64,000 nt of DNA from Aureococcus anophagefferens (GCF_000186865.1 NW_008705571.1:143477-207476), one strand, 5' to 3'; counted from the first letter of the stretch, positions 30,394-40,754 are shown. Program-made: numbers and translations. The notes: a model not told the origin generated them from the letters alone.

Positions 30394-30914
30394 ATGTCGT
30401 CGTTCTGGGGCGCGTCCGTGAGCGCCAAGGAGCCGCTGACCGTGGAGCCGGACCCCTGCGGCGACCTGAACATCACGTCGGCGACGGTGCAGGCGGGCAA
30501 GCCCGGCAAGCCGGTGCTGCTCAAGATCTGCGCCGACGACGGCGACACGTTCACGCTCGCGGCCCTCGTGCCCGGCGCGCACGACCACCAGCGCCTCGAC
30601 GTGCAGCTGGGCGCGGGCAACGAGAAGGTCGTCTTCACCGTCGTCGGCTCGGCGAAGCTCGACCTCACGGGCTACGTGACGATCCCCGAGGAGTACGGCG
30701 CCGTCGAGAGCGACGGCGACGAGGACTCGGACGACGACGAGGCCGTGGGCGACGAGCGCGAGCTCGCGCGGACCATGTTCGGCACCGCGCGCCTCGCCGG
30801 GTCGGACGACGACGACTCGGACGACTCGGACGACTCGAGCTTCGACGAGGCCGACGAGGCGGCGGCGGCCAAGCTCCTCTACGGCGACTCCGACGACGAC
30901 GACTCCGACGACTC

Positions 30915-30975
<61 letters not shown>

Positions 30976-31341
30976 TCGTCCTCGGACGGCCTCGGCGTCG
31001 GCGACGACGACGACTTCGGCGTCCAGCCCGTGCTGAAAAAGGCCGCGACGCCGGCGGCGTCGGCGAAGAAGCGCAAGGCCGAGTCGACGCCGCCGGCCGC
31101 GGCGCAGCCGGCGGCGAAGAAGGCGGCGCCGGCCAAGGCCGCGACGCCGGGCGGCTCGGGCCCCGAGGACGCGTGGGCGGGGAGCATCGCCGCCTACATC
31201 AAGGACAACGGCAAGTCGCCGCTCTCCAAGCTGGGCAACCAGTGCAAGCGGCCCGCGGGCCTCGCCACGAAGCTCAAGGCCTTCATCGCGAGCAAGCCGA
31301 ACCTGTTCTCCATCGACAAGGACGAGGTCAACCTCGTCTAG
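30394..31341 (+). CDS. Nucleoplasmin-like histone chaperone (NPL domain) with poly-Asp tract
   Basis: This 315-aa protein starts MSSFWGASVSAKEPLTVEPD, matching the '(M)xFWGxxVxxGxPxxV' start of nucleoplasmin-like domains in plant HD2 proteins and FKBP39-type chaperones. The beta-strand order (LNITSATV, PVLLKICADDG, TFTLAALVPG, RLDVQLGAGNEKVVFTVVG, VTIPEEYG) completes a ~95-residue core. An acidic, Ser/Asp-rich region follows, with 20 uninterrupted Asp, then Lys/Ala-rich AKKRKAES-type nuclear signals. A C-terminal helical module (WAGSIAAYIKDNGKSPLSKL) ends the chain. Histone binding via the acidic tract and nuclear location are inferred. Its stop is 21 bp from the CSN8 stop on the other strand. 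Confidence 0.82.
30916..30975 (+). repeat. GAC trinucleotide tract, 20 units
   Basis: Sixty bases of uninterrupted GAC encode Asp20 in the nucleoplasmin-like protein. It is a slippage-prone coding microsatellite. Confidence 0.95.
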
Positions 31342-31362
31342 GGCCGCTTTTTTACAGGCGCC

Positions 31363-31950
31363 CTAGTTCTGGGACAGCTGGGTGACGATGGCCGTGAGGT
31401 GCTGGAGCTGCTCGAAGCCGTCGAAGGTCGGCGCGGCCTCGGGCGGCGGCTTGGGCTTGAGCGTCGCGGACGTCGCGGAGAAGACCCAGCCGCGGGAGCG
31501 GCAGGCCTCGAGGGCCTGCTGGTCCGTGAGCCGGAGCGCCGCCGCGACCTTGCCGAGGCGGACCTCGCCGTAGGACGACGCGAAGAGCAGGAGCTCGCGG
31601 TCGCGGACCGCCGCCGCGGCCTCCGCCGCGAGGGGCGCCGTCGCGTCGTCCCAGGCGCCCGTCTCGAGGATCTCGATGGCGCCGGGCACGTCCTGCCGCT
31701 CCCAGAGCGCCGCGCCGACGGTCCACGCGCCCCGGAGCGGCGCCGACGCCGCGCGCGCGGCCTCGGGCGACCGCCGCCAGACGAACCGCGCCTCGTCGAG
31801 GCGGTCCGCGACGACGTAGAGCAGCAGGAGCTGCGCCGACACGCTCCCGAGGTCGCCCGCCGCGCCGTCGACGAGCGACAGCTCGAGCTTCTCCAGGGCG
31901 GCGAGGCGCGCCGCCGGGGACACGGGCTCCTCGATGTCCATGGCGCTCAT
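31363..31950 (-). CDS. CSN8: COP9 signalosome subunit 8 (CSN8/PSMD8 PCI family)
   Basis: This 195-aa protein matches the usual size of CSN8. The PCI core reads [20 protein letters not shown], then [40 protein letters not shown] and [17 protein letters not shown]. These are the helical repeats and winged-helix start typical of CSN8, including the 'ARF(L/V)W(K/R)R' motif and the Trp-Glu segment. The tail helix [14 protein letters not shown] matches the C-terminal bundle helix that packs in the CSN lid. The complex removes NEDD8 from cullins. Start MSAMDIEEP at 31950; divergent to the coiled-coil gene, 130 bp apart. Confidence 0.88.
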   Translation of the reverse strand: MSAMDIEEPVSPAARLAALEKLELSLVDGAAGDLGSVSAQLLLLYVVADRLDEARFVWRRSPEAARAASAPLRGAWTVGAALWERQDVPGAIEILETGAWDDATAPLAAEAAAAVRDRELLLFASSYGEVRLGKVAAALRLTDQQALEACRSRGWVFSATSATLKPKPPPEAAPTFDGFEQLQHLTAIVTQLSQN

Positions 31951-32080
31951 GGCTCTTTGCTGTGTTGTGAGTGTTTGCGGCGGTACGCTGGGGTCGCCGC
32001 GGTGGTCCGGCGCGCGCGCGGCGAGGCAGAGGGTCGAGACTCGATCGATCGGCACCTCCGACCCCGTCTCGACGTTGCCG

Positions 32081-34090
32081 ATGATGGGCTCGTCGTTCGC
32101 AGCGCTTTTGGTCGCGCTCTGCGCGACGACAGGCCATGCCATTGCCACGTCGGATATCTTCGACCGTTCTCTAACGAGTTCTCTTCTAAAACCCAAGGAC
32201 AACGACGTCGCCCGCGATGTCGAGGCCGAGCGACTCGAAGCCGAGCGCCTCGAGACCGAGCGCCTCGAAGCTGAGCGCGTCGGAGCTGAAGTGGCCGCGG
32301 AGGCCGAGCGACTCGAAGCCGAAGCGGCCGCGAGGCTAACTCGACCGATGGCTAACTTTCTAGCCAAGGACAACGCGGAGGCCGAGCGACTCGAAGCCGA
32401 GCGCCTCGAGACCGAGCGTCTTGAAGCCGAACGCGTCGAGGCCGAGCGCGTCGAGGCTGAGCGCCTCGAAGCTGAGCGCGTCGAAGCCGAAGCGGCCGCG
32501 GAGGCAGAGCGACTCGAAGCCGAGCGCCTCGAGACCGAGCGTCTTGAAGCCGAGCGCGTCGAGGCCGAGCGCCTCGAAGCTGAGCGCGTCGAAGCCGAAG
32601 CGGCCGCGGAGGCCGAGCGAGTCGAAGCCGAGCGCCTCGAGACCGAGCGTCTTGAAGCCGAACGCGTCGAGGCCGAGCGCGTCGAGGCCGAGCGCGTCGA
32701 AGCTGAGCGCGTCGAAGCCGAAGCGGCCGCGGAGGCCGAGCGACTCGAAGCCGAGCGCCTCGAGACCGAGCGTCTTGAAGCCGAACGCGTCAAGGCCGAG
32801 CGTTTCGAGGCCGCGCGCGTCGAAGCTGAGCGCGTCGAAGCCGAAGTGGCCGCGGAGGCCGAGCGACTCGAAGCCGAGCGACTCGAAGCCGAGCGCCTCG
32901 AGACCGAGCGTCTTGAAGCCGAGCGCGTCGAGGCCGAGCGCCTCGAAGCCGAAGCGGCCGCGGAGGCGAAGGCGGAAGCTCGCGGGGGCAACACGCTGAC
33001 TCGACCGATGGCTAACTTTCTAGCCAAGGACAACGACATCGCCGCCGAGGTGCGACGTACGACGATGACCTCGGTGCTCAAGCTCGTCGCGCTCTACGCG
33101 AGGAGAGAGCATGCCATCGTCGCGCCGGAGGCCCGCGACCGACCGCTCGCTCAAAAGGGCAAGGACCGCGACGTCGCCGACGTTTTGTTCGCTTCGATGT
33201 ACGGCTCCGCCGACGACGTCGCGTCCGAGGCCCTGGCCCTCGCGGAACGCATGGCGGCGGCCGAGGCCGAGCGGGACGAGATCCTCGACGAGACGGAGCA
33301 GCTGCGCGAGTCCGTCGCGCGCGCCGAGGCCGCGGCCCTCGCCCTCGCGGCCAGCACGGCGGCGGCGGAGAAGGGCGTCGAGTTGCTGCTGGGCGAGATG
33401 GAGGCGCTGCGCGCGACCGCCGCGCGCGCCGACGCCGCGGAGCGGAAGCTCGAGGCGACGACCGTCGAGCTCGGAACGCTGCGCGAGGCGCGCGCGACCG
33501 TCGTCGCGGAGCGCGAGGCCGAGTTCGTCGAGACCATCGAGGAGGCGACGGCCGAGTCCATCGCCGCGAAGCGGCGCGTCGCCGAGCTCGAGGACGCGCT
33601 GGCGGCGCTGGACCTCATGCTCGCGAACGCGGCGCGCGACGCCGCCGCCGCGTCCGAGCGCGCGGACGCGGAGGCCGCCAGGGCCGCGACGAACGCGGCC
33701 GACGCCGCGCGCGAGCGCGACGCCAAGCTCGCGGCCGAGGCCGAGGCGGCCTTGGCCCGGGAGCGGGCGGACCGCGCCTCCGACGCCGCGACGGCGACGC
33801 AGGCCGAGCTCGCGGAGGCCAAGCGCGAGATCGTGGTCGGCCGGACGAAAAAAGACGCGAGCGGGACGGGCGCGAAAATCGTCGAGCTCGAGGGCGAGCG
33901 CGCCGGCGCGAGGAACCGGGTTCTGCCACCACTGCGCGATGAGCTCGACCTCGCCCGTGACGTTGTCGCTCTCCTCCGCCGCCTCCGCGTCGTCTTCTTC
34001 GCCCGGGTCCGGTCGATTCTCACGGCGCTCAAGTTGGCGCTCGTGGTCTTTTGTCGCGCGATTCTCGTGTCGTTAGATGATGTGTCTTGA
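32081..34090 (+). CDS. Secretory-leader coiled-coil protein with EAER repeats
   Basis: This 669-aa protein starts [22 protein letters not shown], a signal peptide. From residue ~46 to 305 it is almost only four-residue units EAER(L/V) and ETERL, a highly charged single helix or coiled coil. It is interrupted by [20 protein letters not shown] segments. The C-terminal half ([51 protein letters not shown]) is a coiled coil paralogous to the next gene. The end ([20 protein letters not shown]) is hydrophobic and could be a membrane anchor. I do not know the function; a structural role in the secretory or plastid envelope space is inferred. The ATG pair at 32081/32084 opens the leader. Confidence 0.75.
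   Translation: MMGSSFAALLVALCATTGHAIATSDIFDRSLTSSLLKPKDNDVARDVEAERLEAERLETERLEAERVGAEVAAEAERLEAEAAARLTRPMANFLAKDNAEAERLEAERLETERLEAERVEAERVEAERLEAERVEAEAAAEAERLEAERLETERLEAERVEAERLEAERVEAEAAAEAERVEAERLETERLEAERVEAERVEAERVEAERVEAEAAAEAERLEAERLETERLEAERVKAERFEAARVEAERVEAEVAAEAERLEAERLEAERLETERLEAERVEAERLEAEAAAEAKAEARGGNTLTRPMANFLAKDNDIAAEVRRTTMTSVLKLVALYARREHAIVAPEARDRPLAQKGKDRDVADVLFASMYGSADDVASEALALAERMAAAEAERDEILDETEQLRESVARAEAAALALAASTAAAEKGVELLLGEMEALRATAARADAAERKLEATTVELGTLREARATVVAEREAEFVETIEEATAESIAAKRRVAELEDALAALDLMLANAARDAAAASERADAEAARAATNAADAARERDAKLAAEAEAALARERADRASDAATATQAELAEAKREIVVGRTKKDASGTGAKIVELEGERAGARNRVLPPLRDELDLARDVVALLRRLRVVFFARVRSILTALKLALVVFCRAILVSLDDVS
32217..33034 (+). 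repeat. 12-bp coding repeats (GAGGCCGAGCGC type) in ~100-bp higher-order units, bracketed by a 39-bp duplication
   Basis: About sixty 12-bp units encode EAER. They are grouped by [10 protein letters not shown] blocks into roughly 100-bp higher-order repeats. A 39-bp segment (32336-32374) recurs at 32996-33034 with one difference and encodes [13 protein letters not shown] both times, showing that the array expanded by segmental duplication. Confidence 0.88.
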
Positions 34091-34287
34091 GCGTTTGCGG
34101 CGGGGTCGCGTTTGTGGGTGTTCCAACGGGAGGGTCGCACGCGCGGCGGTCGCGGCGTCGCGGCGCGAAGGCGAGATGGGCACGATGTCTCGCAAGTGGG
34201 CCGGGTACCCGGCGGTGCCGGCGACTTGTCCGAGGCTCCTCGAGGAGCCGAAGCTGCAGCAGTGCACAGCTGAAGTGGCAGCCGAGC

Positions 34288-35972
34288 ATGGCGACGCGCG
34301 TGCTCGCGGTTTCAGTCGCGCTCGCGGCGGCGAGCCATGCCTTCGTCGTGCCGAAGACCCGCGTCGCACCGACGACTCTCAACGGCAAGGACAGCGACGT
34401 CGAAGAGCTCGTGTCGGCGTCGATGTATGGCACCGCCGCCGACGTCGCGTCCAAGGCCCTGGCCCTCGCGGACCGCACGGCGGCGGCGGAAAAGGGCGTC
34501 GCGGTGCTGCTGGGCGAGATGGAGGCGCTGCGGGCGACCGCCGCGCGCGCCGAGGCCGCGGAGCAGGAGCTCGAGGCGACGACCGTCGCGCTCGAGACGC
34601 GCGCCGCGGCCGCGGCGCGGAAGCTCGAGGCGACGAACGTCGCGCTCGAGACGCGCGCCGAGGCCGCGGAGCAGAAGCTCGAGGCGACGACGGTCGCGCT
34701 CGAGGCGCTCCGCGAGGAGCGCGAGAGCTTCCTCGCGGAGCGCGAGGCCGAGGTCGAGGCCATCGAGGCGGCGACGGCCGAGTCCATGCAGGCGAGGAAG
34801 CGCGTCGCCGAGCTCGAGGACGCGCTGGCCGCGCTGGACCGGAAGCTCGCGACGGCGACGCGCGACGCCTCCGCCGCGTCCGAGCGCGCGGACGCGGCGC
34901 AGGCCGAGGCCGACGCCCTGGCGCTGAAGCGGGACCGCGCCGTCGAGCGCCTCGCCGTGAGCCGGCGCGACAACGAGGGCCTGCAGGAGGTGCTCGGCCG
35001 CCAGGCGGACCTCGTCGAGAAGTCGCAGGCCAACTACGAGAAGTCGCTCGCGGGTCTTTTTTCCCGGCGTCTCGCGGCGTTTCGTACGAGACATCGTTCC
35101 ACGTAGGCTTCCGCGAGGCCGCGGTGGAGGCCCAGTCGACCATCGACCGCATCGCCGAGTTCTCGGGCATGGTCTGGGCGTCGGGTGCGTTCGGCATCGG
35201 CGCCGCTACCGAGGAGGCCGCGGCGAACGCGGGCGAGGCCGAGGCCGAGCGGGCGGCGAAGGACGCCGCCCAGGTCGCGCTCACCCGGGAGCAGGCGGAC
35301 CGCGCCTCCGACGCGCGGCGCGCCGCCGCCGCGGAGAAAGCGGCGGCCGACGAGCTCGCCGTCGAGGCCGCCAGGGCCGCGACGAACGCGGCCGAGGCCG
35401 CGCGCGAGCGCGACGCCAAGCTCGCGGCCGAGGCGGCCTTCGCCCGGGAGCAGGCGGAGCGCGCCTCCGACGCCGCGGCGGCGGCGACGGAGGCCAAGCT
35501 CGCGGAGACCAAGCTCGCGACCGAGGTCGGCCGGACGAAACTCGCGAGGGCGGACGCGAGCGAGAAGGGCGCGAAAGTCGTCGAGCTCGAGGGCCAGCTC
35601 GCGAGCCCGGCGGTGCTCTTCCGCCGCCTCCGCGTCGTCCTCGTCGCCCGGGCCCGCGCCGCCGCCGGTCGCGCCAAGAACGGGACGATCTCCGCGGCCC
35701 GGGCCACGGGCTCCGCCGTCGGCAACGGCGCCCGGGCCACGGGCTCCGCCGTCGGCAACGGCGCCCGGGCGACGCGGTCCGCCGTCGGCAACGGCGCGGC
35801 CAAAACGCGCGCGGCCGCGTCGCGCGCGAAAACCGGGATACTCGCCGCGGCCCGCGCGACGCGCTCCGCGGTGAGCACCGACGCGGCGGTGAAAACGCTC
35901 GACGCCGCCAGGGCCGACGCCGCCAGGGACGACCTGCCCAAAAACGGGGCCAAGGGCGGCGCGCCCCAGTAA
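34288..35972 (+). CDS. Plastid-targeted coiled-coil protein, paralog of the upstream gene
   Basis: Exons 34288-35053 and 35107-35972 give 543 aa. The leader MATRVLAVSVALAAASHAFVVPKTRV has the bipartite form of complex plastids: a signal peptide ending ASHA, then Phe at +1 (ASAFAP-like) and a basic transit region. The body ([58 protein letters not shown]) aligns segment by segment with residues ~365-560 of the upstream protein. The 53-nt intron (GTCTTTT...CACGTAG, phase 1) joins EKSLAG|FREAAVEAQS; without it the first frame stops at 35106. The C-terminus has Ala/Arg repeats (ARATGSAVGNG x3). A thylakoid or nucleoid scaffold role is possible but unproven. Confidence 0.75.
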
Positions 35973-36110
35973 GACTTCCAGTAAGTGTCACAGTGTGAAG
36001 CTGTCGAAGTTTCTGATTGGTCGGTTGATAAACATGTTCAAGTATCCGCCTCCTCCTCGACGAAACCGCAGGCCGGGCTGCTTCTGCTTTGCGCGTGGTC
36101 CCGCGGCGCC

Positions 36111-36560
36111 ATGGACTGCGTGGACAAGCTCGTGAGCGAGGTGGCGCGGAACGAGATCTGGCGCGAGCACATCCGCAAGGAGTCGGCCATGTCGGATAAG
36201 CACCTGGGCACCCAGACCTACCGCCTCAACGTGTCGAACCTCGGGAAGAACATCATGGCCCCGAAGCCGACGGCGCGGCAGGAGGACGGCGGGGCGACGG
36301 TGAGCGCGAAGACGACGGAGGTCGTGGACCAGGTCATGGCGGACCTCGAGAAGCAGACGAGCCCGCGGCCCGCGGAGCGCACGTCCGTGCCTCCGACGGC
36401 GAACGGGGAGATCGGCTGGATGCTCGGCTACTCCAAGTCCATGTTCCGCATGCGATGGAAGAAGGACCGGGGGCTCTGCGACGTGACGCGCTACGCCGAC
36501 CAGTCCTGGCGCCTCGGGCGGAACCCCTTTGTGAAAACGACGACGACGAATGCCTCGTGA
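36111..36560 (+). CDS. Small protein resembling CFAP144/FAM183 ciliary proteins
   Basis: This 149-aa protein has NEIWREHIRKE near residues 12-24, then TQTYRLNVSNLGKNIMAPKP, and later TANGEIGWMLGYSKSMF. FAM183/CFAP144 proteins show a similar order (an 'xxIWRExxRKE' helix, a 'YxxNPxxK' turn and a late 'EIGW' motif). These are microtubule-doublet inner proteins. The match is by motif only. If right, it implies a flagellated ancestor or stage. No leader peptide; cytosolic. The start at 36111 is the ATG just before the conserved helix. Confidence 0.5.
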   Translation: MDCVDKLVSEVARNEIWREHIRKESAMSDKHLGTQTYRLNVSNLGKNIMAPKPTARQEDGGATVSAKTTEVVDQVMADLEKQTSPRPAERTSVPPTANGEIGWMLGYSKSMFRMRWKKDRGLCDVTRYADQSWRLGRNPFVKTTTTNAS

Positions 36561-36753
36561 GCGCCGCCCGTCGCCGCGCCGAGGCCGCGCGACCCCCTTC
36601 GACTCCCCGCTCGACACCGACGCTCGCCCGGCGCCTTAAGATGGCCCGCCGGGGTTCTTTTCGCGGCGCGGTGCCGCGACGCGGGGGATCGGGCGACGCG
36701 CGTGACGGTGGGGAGCGCGGGGATCGGGCGCCGCGCTCGGTCGGACGATGTTA

Positions 36754-37914
36754 CTAGGCGGAGCGCGCGAGGATGAGGGGCGACGGCGACGTCGACGGCG
36801 GGTCCTCGATGAGGTTGAACGAGTCCCGCGCGCGGGCCTCGAGCTGGACGCCCTCCTGCTGGATCATGGCCCGGCGAAAATCCGGCGTCGAGAGGTAGGT
36901 CGAGATCGTCGACATGGACGGGACGCGCATGCGCCCCGCGGGGCAGGGGCCGACGGCGCCGGACGCGACGACCGCGCCGAGGAAGATGAGGCCGCCGCCG
37001 GCGACGGCCGCGGACGACATGTCCTCGCCGAGGAGCGCGAGCCCCAAAACCGCGGCCCAGAGCGGCTCCGACGCCAGGAGCAGCGAGGCCTCGGACGCGC
37101 GGATCGCCGCCTGGGCTTTCTGCTGGAAGACGTCCGCGAGCGCGCCGGGCACCGCGGCGCAGTAGACGACGAGCGCCCACGGCAGCGCCGCGTCCCAGCC
37201 GACGAGCGCGTCCGCGGGCGTGGTATGTTGCGCGGCGGCGGCGGCGGCCCAGAAAAATACGTAGAAGCCAAAGCAGCACAGGTTCTTGACGGCCTGGACC
37301 TGTGTCGCGTCCGCGTCGCCCGGGACCGCGGACGTGAGGCAGAGGTACCAGCCCCAGAGCGCCGCGCCGACGACGACGAGCCCGTCGCCGACGGCCGCCG
37401 ACCTCGCCGCGGCGACGGCGGCCGCCGACGTCGCCGGCGAGCCCGTGGGCGCGGACAGCAGCGCGACGCCGCAGAGCGCGACGGCCGCGCCGACCCAGAC
37501 GCCGCGGCCCTGCGCGCGCCGCAGGAAGACGCGCTCGAAGACCGGCGTGAAGATGACGCTCAGCTGCAACAGGAACGCGGCCTTGGCCGCGCTCGTCCGC
37601 GCGATGCCCGCGTAGACGAGCTCCTGCGACGCCGTGTTGAAAAACGCGAGCTTCGCCGCCATGGGCCAGAGGCCCGGCGGCGCCGCGCCGCCGCCGCCGC
37701 GCTGCGCTAAAATCGCCGGCACGAAGAGCAACGTGCCCACGGCGGCCTTGCAGACGGCGACGGACGTCGTCGACGGCGACGCGGCCAGCGTAAAGATCAG
37801 GCGCATGGCGACGTCCAGCGAGCCGTACGAAAGCGCGACGCCCATGAGAATGAAGCGCGACGCGCAGGGCGCGATGCCCTGCGCCTTCTCCTCGACGAGC
37901 GGCTGGCGCTCCAT
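36754..37914 (-). CDS. EamA/DMT-family membrane transporter
   Basis: This 386-aa protein has about ten hydrophobic segments in two halves (FILMGVALSYGSLDVAMRLI, AVGTLLFVPAILA, AKAAFLLQLSVIFTPVFERV, GVWVGAAVALCGVALLSAP; then GDGLVVVGAALWGWYLCLTS, FGFYVFFWAAAAA, ALVVYCAAVPGALADVF, LLLASEPLWAAVLGLALLGE, AVAGGGLIFLGAVVASGA). The 'ASEPLWAAVLGxxLLGE' segment is the hallmark of the second EamA repeat. The N- and C-termini are cytosolic; an acidic/Arg tail (LEARARDSFNLIEDPPSTS) follows. The substrate cannot be read. The family exports metabolites or nucleotide sugars. The start MERQPLVEEK is the first ATG, divergent to ClpX. Confidence 0.85.
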   Translation of the reverse strand: MERQPLVEEKAQGIAPCASRFILMGVALSYGSLDVAMRLIFTLAASPSTTSVAVCKAAVGTLLFVPAILAQRGGGGAAPPGLWPMAAKLAFFNTASQELVYAGIARTSAAKAAFLLQLSVIFTPVFERVFLRRAQGRGVWVGAAVALCGVALLSAPTGSPATSAAAVAAARSAAVGDGLVVVGAALWGWYLCLTSAVPGDADATQVQAVKNLCCFGFYVFFWAAAAAAQHTTPADALVGWDAALPWALVVYCAAVPGALADVFQQKAQAAIRASEASLLLASEPLWAAVLGLALLGEDMSSAAVAGGGLIFLGAVVASGAVGPCPAGRMRVPSMSTISTYLSTPDFRRAMIQQEGVQLEARARDSFNLIEDPPSTSPSPLILARSA

Positions 37915-38049
37915 TAGAGTGGTTGCAAAGCCGCGGTGCGCGCAGCTCCGACGACGCTGACACGCGATGTTGTATGCTTGCTTGCTGGAATTGCCACAAG
38001 CAAAAAGAACTTGTTGAAAAAATCAACACTCAAGAGTTGCCCCAGTGCA

Positions 38050-39609
38050 ATGGCCATCGGCGCGCAGAAGATCCCGCGCCTCGCGCCAGCCATGGCCGCC
38101 ATCGCGACGCTCCCGCGTGCTCTCGCGCGCCGCCACGCGCGCACGCTGTCCCTCAAAGACACGAGCCGCTTCGCGCCGGACAACGACGGCCAATACTGGC
38201 CCAAGACGAACTCGCCCGAGTGGCTGGCGCTGCAGAAGCGGCCGTCGAGCGGCGGCCCCATCGGCCCGCGCGCGCCGCGCGACGGCGGCCCCATCGGCCC
38301 GCGCGCGCCGCGCGACGGCGGCAACCGGAGCTTCTTCGGCATCCCAGCGGACGACGCGCCGCCCGTGCGGAGCCCCGTCGAGGAGGGCTGGCTCGAGCAG
38401 CGGCGAAAAGCGAGAATCGAGGAGCGGGCGCGCGAGCAGGCGGCGGAGGCGCGCTTCGACAAGATCCAGACGACGAACGGCGCGACGCCCCCGGGCTCGC
38501 CGAGCGCGCTCGCGCGGCCGCACCCGCTGGCGAGGCCGCCGCCGTCGCCGCGCGTCGAGCGGATGCGCGGCTTCCGCATGACGCCCGCGGAGATCAAGCG
38601 GGCCCTGGACCTCGAGGTCGTCGGCCAGCACGCGGCGAAGCGCGCCATCGCCGTCGCCGTCGCCGAGCACTACGGCCACGCGCGCCGGTGCCTCGAAGAC
38701 CCAACGCGCAAGGACGCGACGTGGCACAAGAAGAACCTGCTCCTGCTTGGCCCGTCGGGCTGCGGCAAGACGCAGCTCTGCCGCGCGCTCGCCAAGGTCG
38801 TCGACGCGGCCTACGTCAAGGCCGACGCGACGAAGTTCTCCGCGACGGGCTACGTGGGCCGCGACGTCGACGACGTCGTCGCCCAGCTCGTCGACGCGGC
38901 CGGCGACGACCGCGAGGCGGCCGAGTTCGGCGTCGTCCACGTCGACGAGATCGACAAGGTCTGCGAGCGGCCGGGCGGCCTCCTGGGCGGCGGCGCGTCC
39001 GTGAACACGCGCGACGTCCAGACGTCTTTACTGAAACTCATGGAGGACGCGGAGCTCGCCGTCGGGAACAAGGGGCCGCCCGTGTCCGTGCGCGCCGGCG
39101 CGAAGCCCGCGAGCGCGACGTTCTCGACGAAGTTTGTGCTCTGGATCTTCTCCGGCACGTTCTTGCCCCTCCTCGATAGGCTCGCGCGCGAGGGCGCCGC
39201 GGGGCCCTCGGCGCGGGACCTCGTCGAGTCGGGGTTGATCCACGAGTTCGTCGGCCGCGTGCCCGTGCGGTGCGCGCTCGACCCGCTCTCCGCGGACGAC
39301 CTCGTCAGCATCCTCGCCGCGGACGGCGCCATGTCGCCGCTCCACCAGCAGAAGGCCTACTTCGAGACCTACGACATCGAGCTCACCGTCGGCGACGACG
39401 CGCTCGAGGCCATCGCGGAGCGCGCGCTCGCGCACGGCCTCGGCGCGCGCGCGCTCGTCTCCGAGCTCGACGCGGTCCTGCGCGGCTTCGCGTTCCACCT
39501 CCCCTCCGCGGACGCGGACCGCCTCCACCTCGACGCGGCCCTCGTCGCCGACCCGGCCGCGGCGCTCGACCGCGCGCTGCGAGACGCCGGCGCGCCGCCC
39601 GCGTTGTAA
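38050..39609 (+). CDS. CLPX: ClpX-family AAA+ unfoldase, organellar
   Basis: This 519-aa protein (505 aa if started at the second ATG, 38092) has an Arg-rich amphipathic leader (MAAIATLPRALARRHARTL) that fits mitochondrial import. The AAA+ core contains VVGQHAAKRAIAVAVAEHY, Walker A LLGPSGCGKTQLCRALA (~234), ADATKFSATGYVGRDVDDVV, Walker B GVVHVDEIDKVC (~298), RDVQTSLLKLMEDAEL, LVESGLIHEFVGRVPV and sensor-2 GLGARALVSELDAVLRG. The DLV-GLI-EF-GR-PV block is ClpX-like. The YVGRDVD and KKNLLLLGPSGCGKT wording is closer to HslU, so it is an atypical member. No zinc-binding domain precedes the AAA+ module. The pore and peptidase-docking loops are short; pairing with ClpP is not assured. Its stop is 8 bp from the ankyrin gene's stop. 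Confidence 0.82.
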   Translation: MAIGAQKIPRLAPAMAAIATLPRALARRHARTLSLKDTSRFAPDNDGQYWPKTNSPEWLALQKRPSSGGPIGPRAPRDGGPIGPRAPRDGGNRSFFGIPADDAPPVRSPVEEGWLEQRRKARIEERAREQAAEARFDKIQTTNGATPPGSPSALARPHPLARPPPSPRVERMRGFRMTPAEIKRALDLEVVGQHAAKRAIAVAVAEHYGHARRCLEDPTRKDATWHKKNLLLLGPSGCGKTQLCRALAKVVDAAYVKADATKFSATGYVGRDVDDVVAQLVDAAGDDREAAEFGVVHVDEIDKVCERPGGLLGGGASVNTRDVQTSLLKLMEDAELAVGNKGPPVSVRAGAKPASATFSTKFVLWIFSGTFLPLLDRLAREGAAGPSARDLVESGLIHEFVGRVPVRCALDPLSADDLVSILAADGAMSPLHQQKAYFETYDIELTVGDDALEAIAERALAHGLGARALVSELDAVLRGFAFHLPSADADRLHLDAALVADPAAALDRALRDAGAPPAL

Positions 39610-39617
39610 CAGTGGCT

Positions 39618-40685
39618 TTACCTTACGCCGTCGACCTGGCGCTGGGAGCGCCAGAACGAGAGGACGTGCCAGAAGAGCGCGTCGGGCAACGACGCGCCCC
39701 GGGCCCGGCGCTTCGCGCCGGAGTTCGCGAAGCTCGTCGAGAAGAGGCGCCTCAGGGGACCGCGCGGCGCGGTCGCGCGTCCTCGTTGGCAGAGGACGCG
39801 CAGCATGAGCAAGTCGACGCGCGGCGCGCGCGCGTAGGCCTTCCATCCGCCCGAGAGGCGCACGTCGGCGAGCAGGCGGAGGTACGTCTCGTTTTCCGTG
39901 CGATCCTCCGCCGATGCGCCGTGAAATCGATAGTCCGGGCGCGCGCCGGCGCGAAGCAGCAGGCGCATCGTGCCGCGCCGATCGACGGAGTCGCACACCA
40001 GCGAGGCGAACAGCAGCGGAGTCATGCCGGAGCTGGCCGGCGTGTCGACCGGCGTGTTGGGGTCGACGCCGGCGTGCAAGAGCATGGCCAGCGCTTCCTG
40101 GTGGTCGTCGATGATGACTCGGGCCGTGATCTTCATTTGCTCGCGCGTGGCGTGGCGCAGGAGCAACGCGAACGTGTCCATGTGGTCGTAGCACACCGCT
40201 AGATCGAGCGTGCTCATGCACTCGTCGTTCTTGTCTTCGAGCTCCGCGCCGAATTCGAAGAGCAGCGCGACGAGACGACAGAGGCCTTGGCGCACGGCGA
40301 CGCGAACGATAGGGGAATCGCCGAAGATGAATTTGGGATCCGCGCCGTGCTCCAAGAGCGCCCGAAGGACGGGATAGCCGCGGTCGTCGTCGATCTCGCT
40401 CATGTGCTTGGCGCGAGCGACCGCGAGCGCCGGCAGCGTGGCTGGTGCGAACGCGGGAGATGCGAACGTCATCGCAGTCATGTTCGGGTCGCCGCCGCGC
40501 ACCAGCCACTGTCGGACCGCGACTTCGTCGTCTTCGATCATAGCCGTGAGCAGCGCGCGCGTCATGTCGGGCCCGAGCGCGCCGCCCGCCGCCTCCGCCA
40601 TGATGCCGCGCCCGAGACGGCGCCCAAGCACAGCCGAGCTCGGAGTGCTCGAAGGCCCAAAGAGCCGGAAAGGTTGAAGATACAT
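39618..40685 (-). CDS. Ankyrin-repeat protein
   Basis: This 355-aa protein has four to six degenerate ankyrin units (RQWLVRGGDPNMTAM, YPVLRALLEHGADPKFIFG, LVALLFEFGAELEDKNDE, LAMLLHAGVDPNTPVDT, GTMRLLLRAGARPDYRF) that form a stacked repeat between residues ~50 and 270. The C-terminus (LPDALFWHVLSFWRS) resembles the short 'LP..L..hvLsFw' tail seen on many algal ankyrin proteins. Two starts are possible: 40685 (MYLQPFRLFG) or 40601 (MAEAAGGALG). I keep the longer. It is divergent to the LRR gene at 69 bp. Role unknown; protein-protein interaction is inferred. Confidence 0.75.
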   Translation of the reverse strand: MYLQPFRLFGPSSTPSSAVLGRRLGRGIMAEAAGGALGPDMTRALLTAMIEDDEVAVRQWLVRGGDPNMTAMTFASPAFAPATLPALAVARAKHMSEIDDDRGYPVLRALLEHGADPKFIFGDSPIVRVAVRQGLCRLVALLFEFGAELEDKNDECMSTLDLAVCYDHMDTFALLLRHATREQMKITARVIIDDHQEALAMLLHAGVDPNTPVDTPASSGMTPLLFASLVCDSVDRRGTMRLLLRAGARPDYRFHGASAEDRTENETYLRLLADVRLSGGWKAYARAPRVDLLMLRVLCQRGRATAPRGPLRRLFSTSFANSGAKRRARGASLPDALFWHVLSFWRSQRQVDGVR

Positions 40686-40754
40686 CAAGCCCGCCGCCGC
40701 CGCGCTGGGCCGGGGCTGGGCCACGGCGCCGCAGCTTGCGAAGCCCGTGCCGCG

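Noticed and set aside
40287..40754. N-terminal extension of the LRR gene
   Set aside because: The frame is open upstream of the ATG at 40755 but overlaps the ankyrin gene on the other strand and has no LRR or leader sequence.
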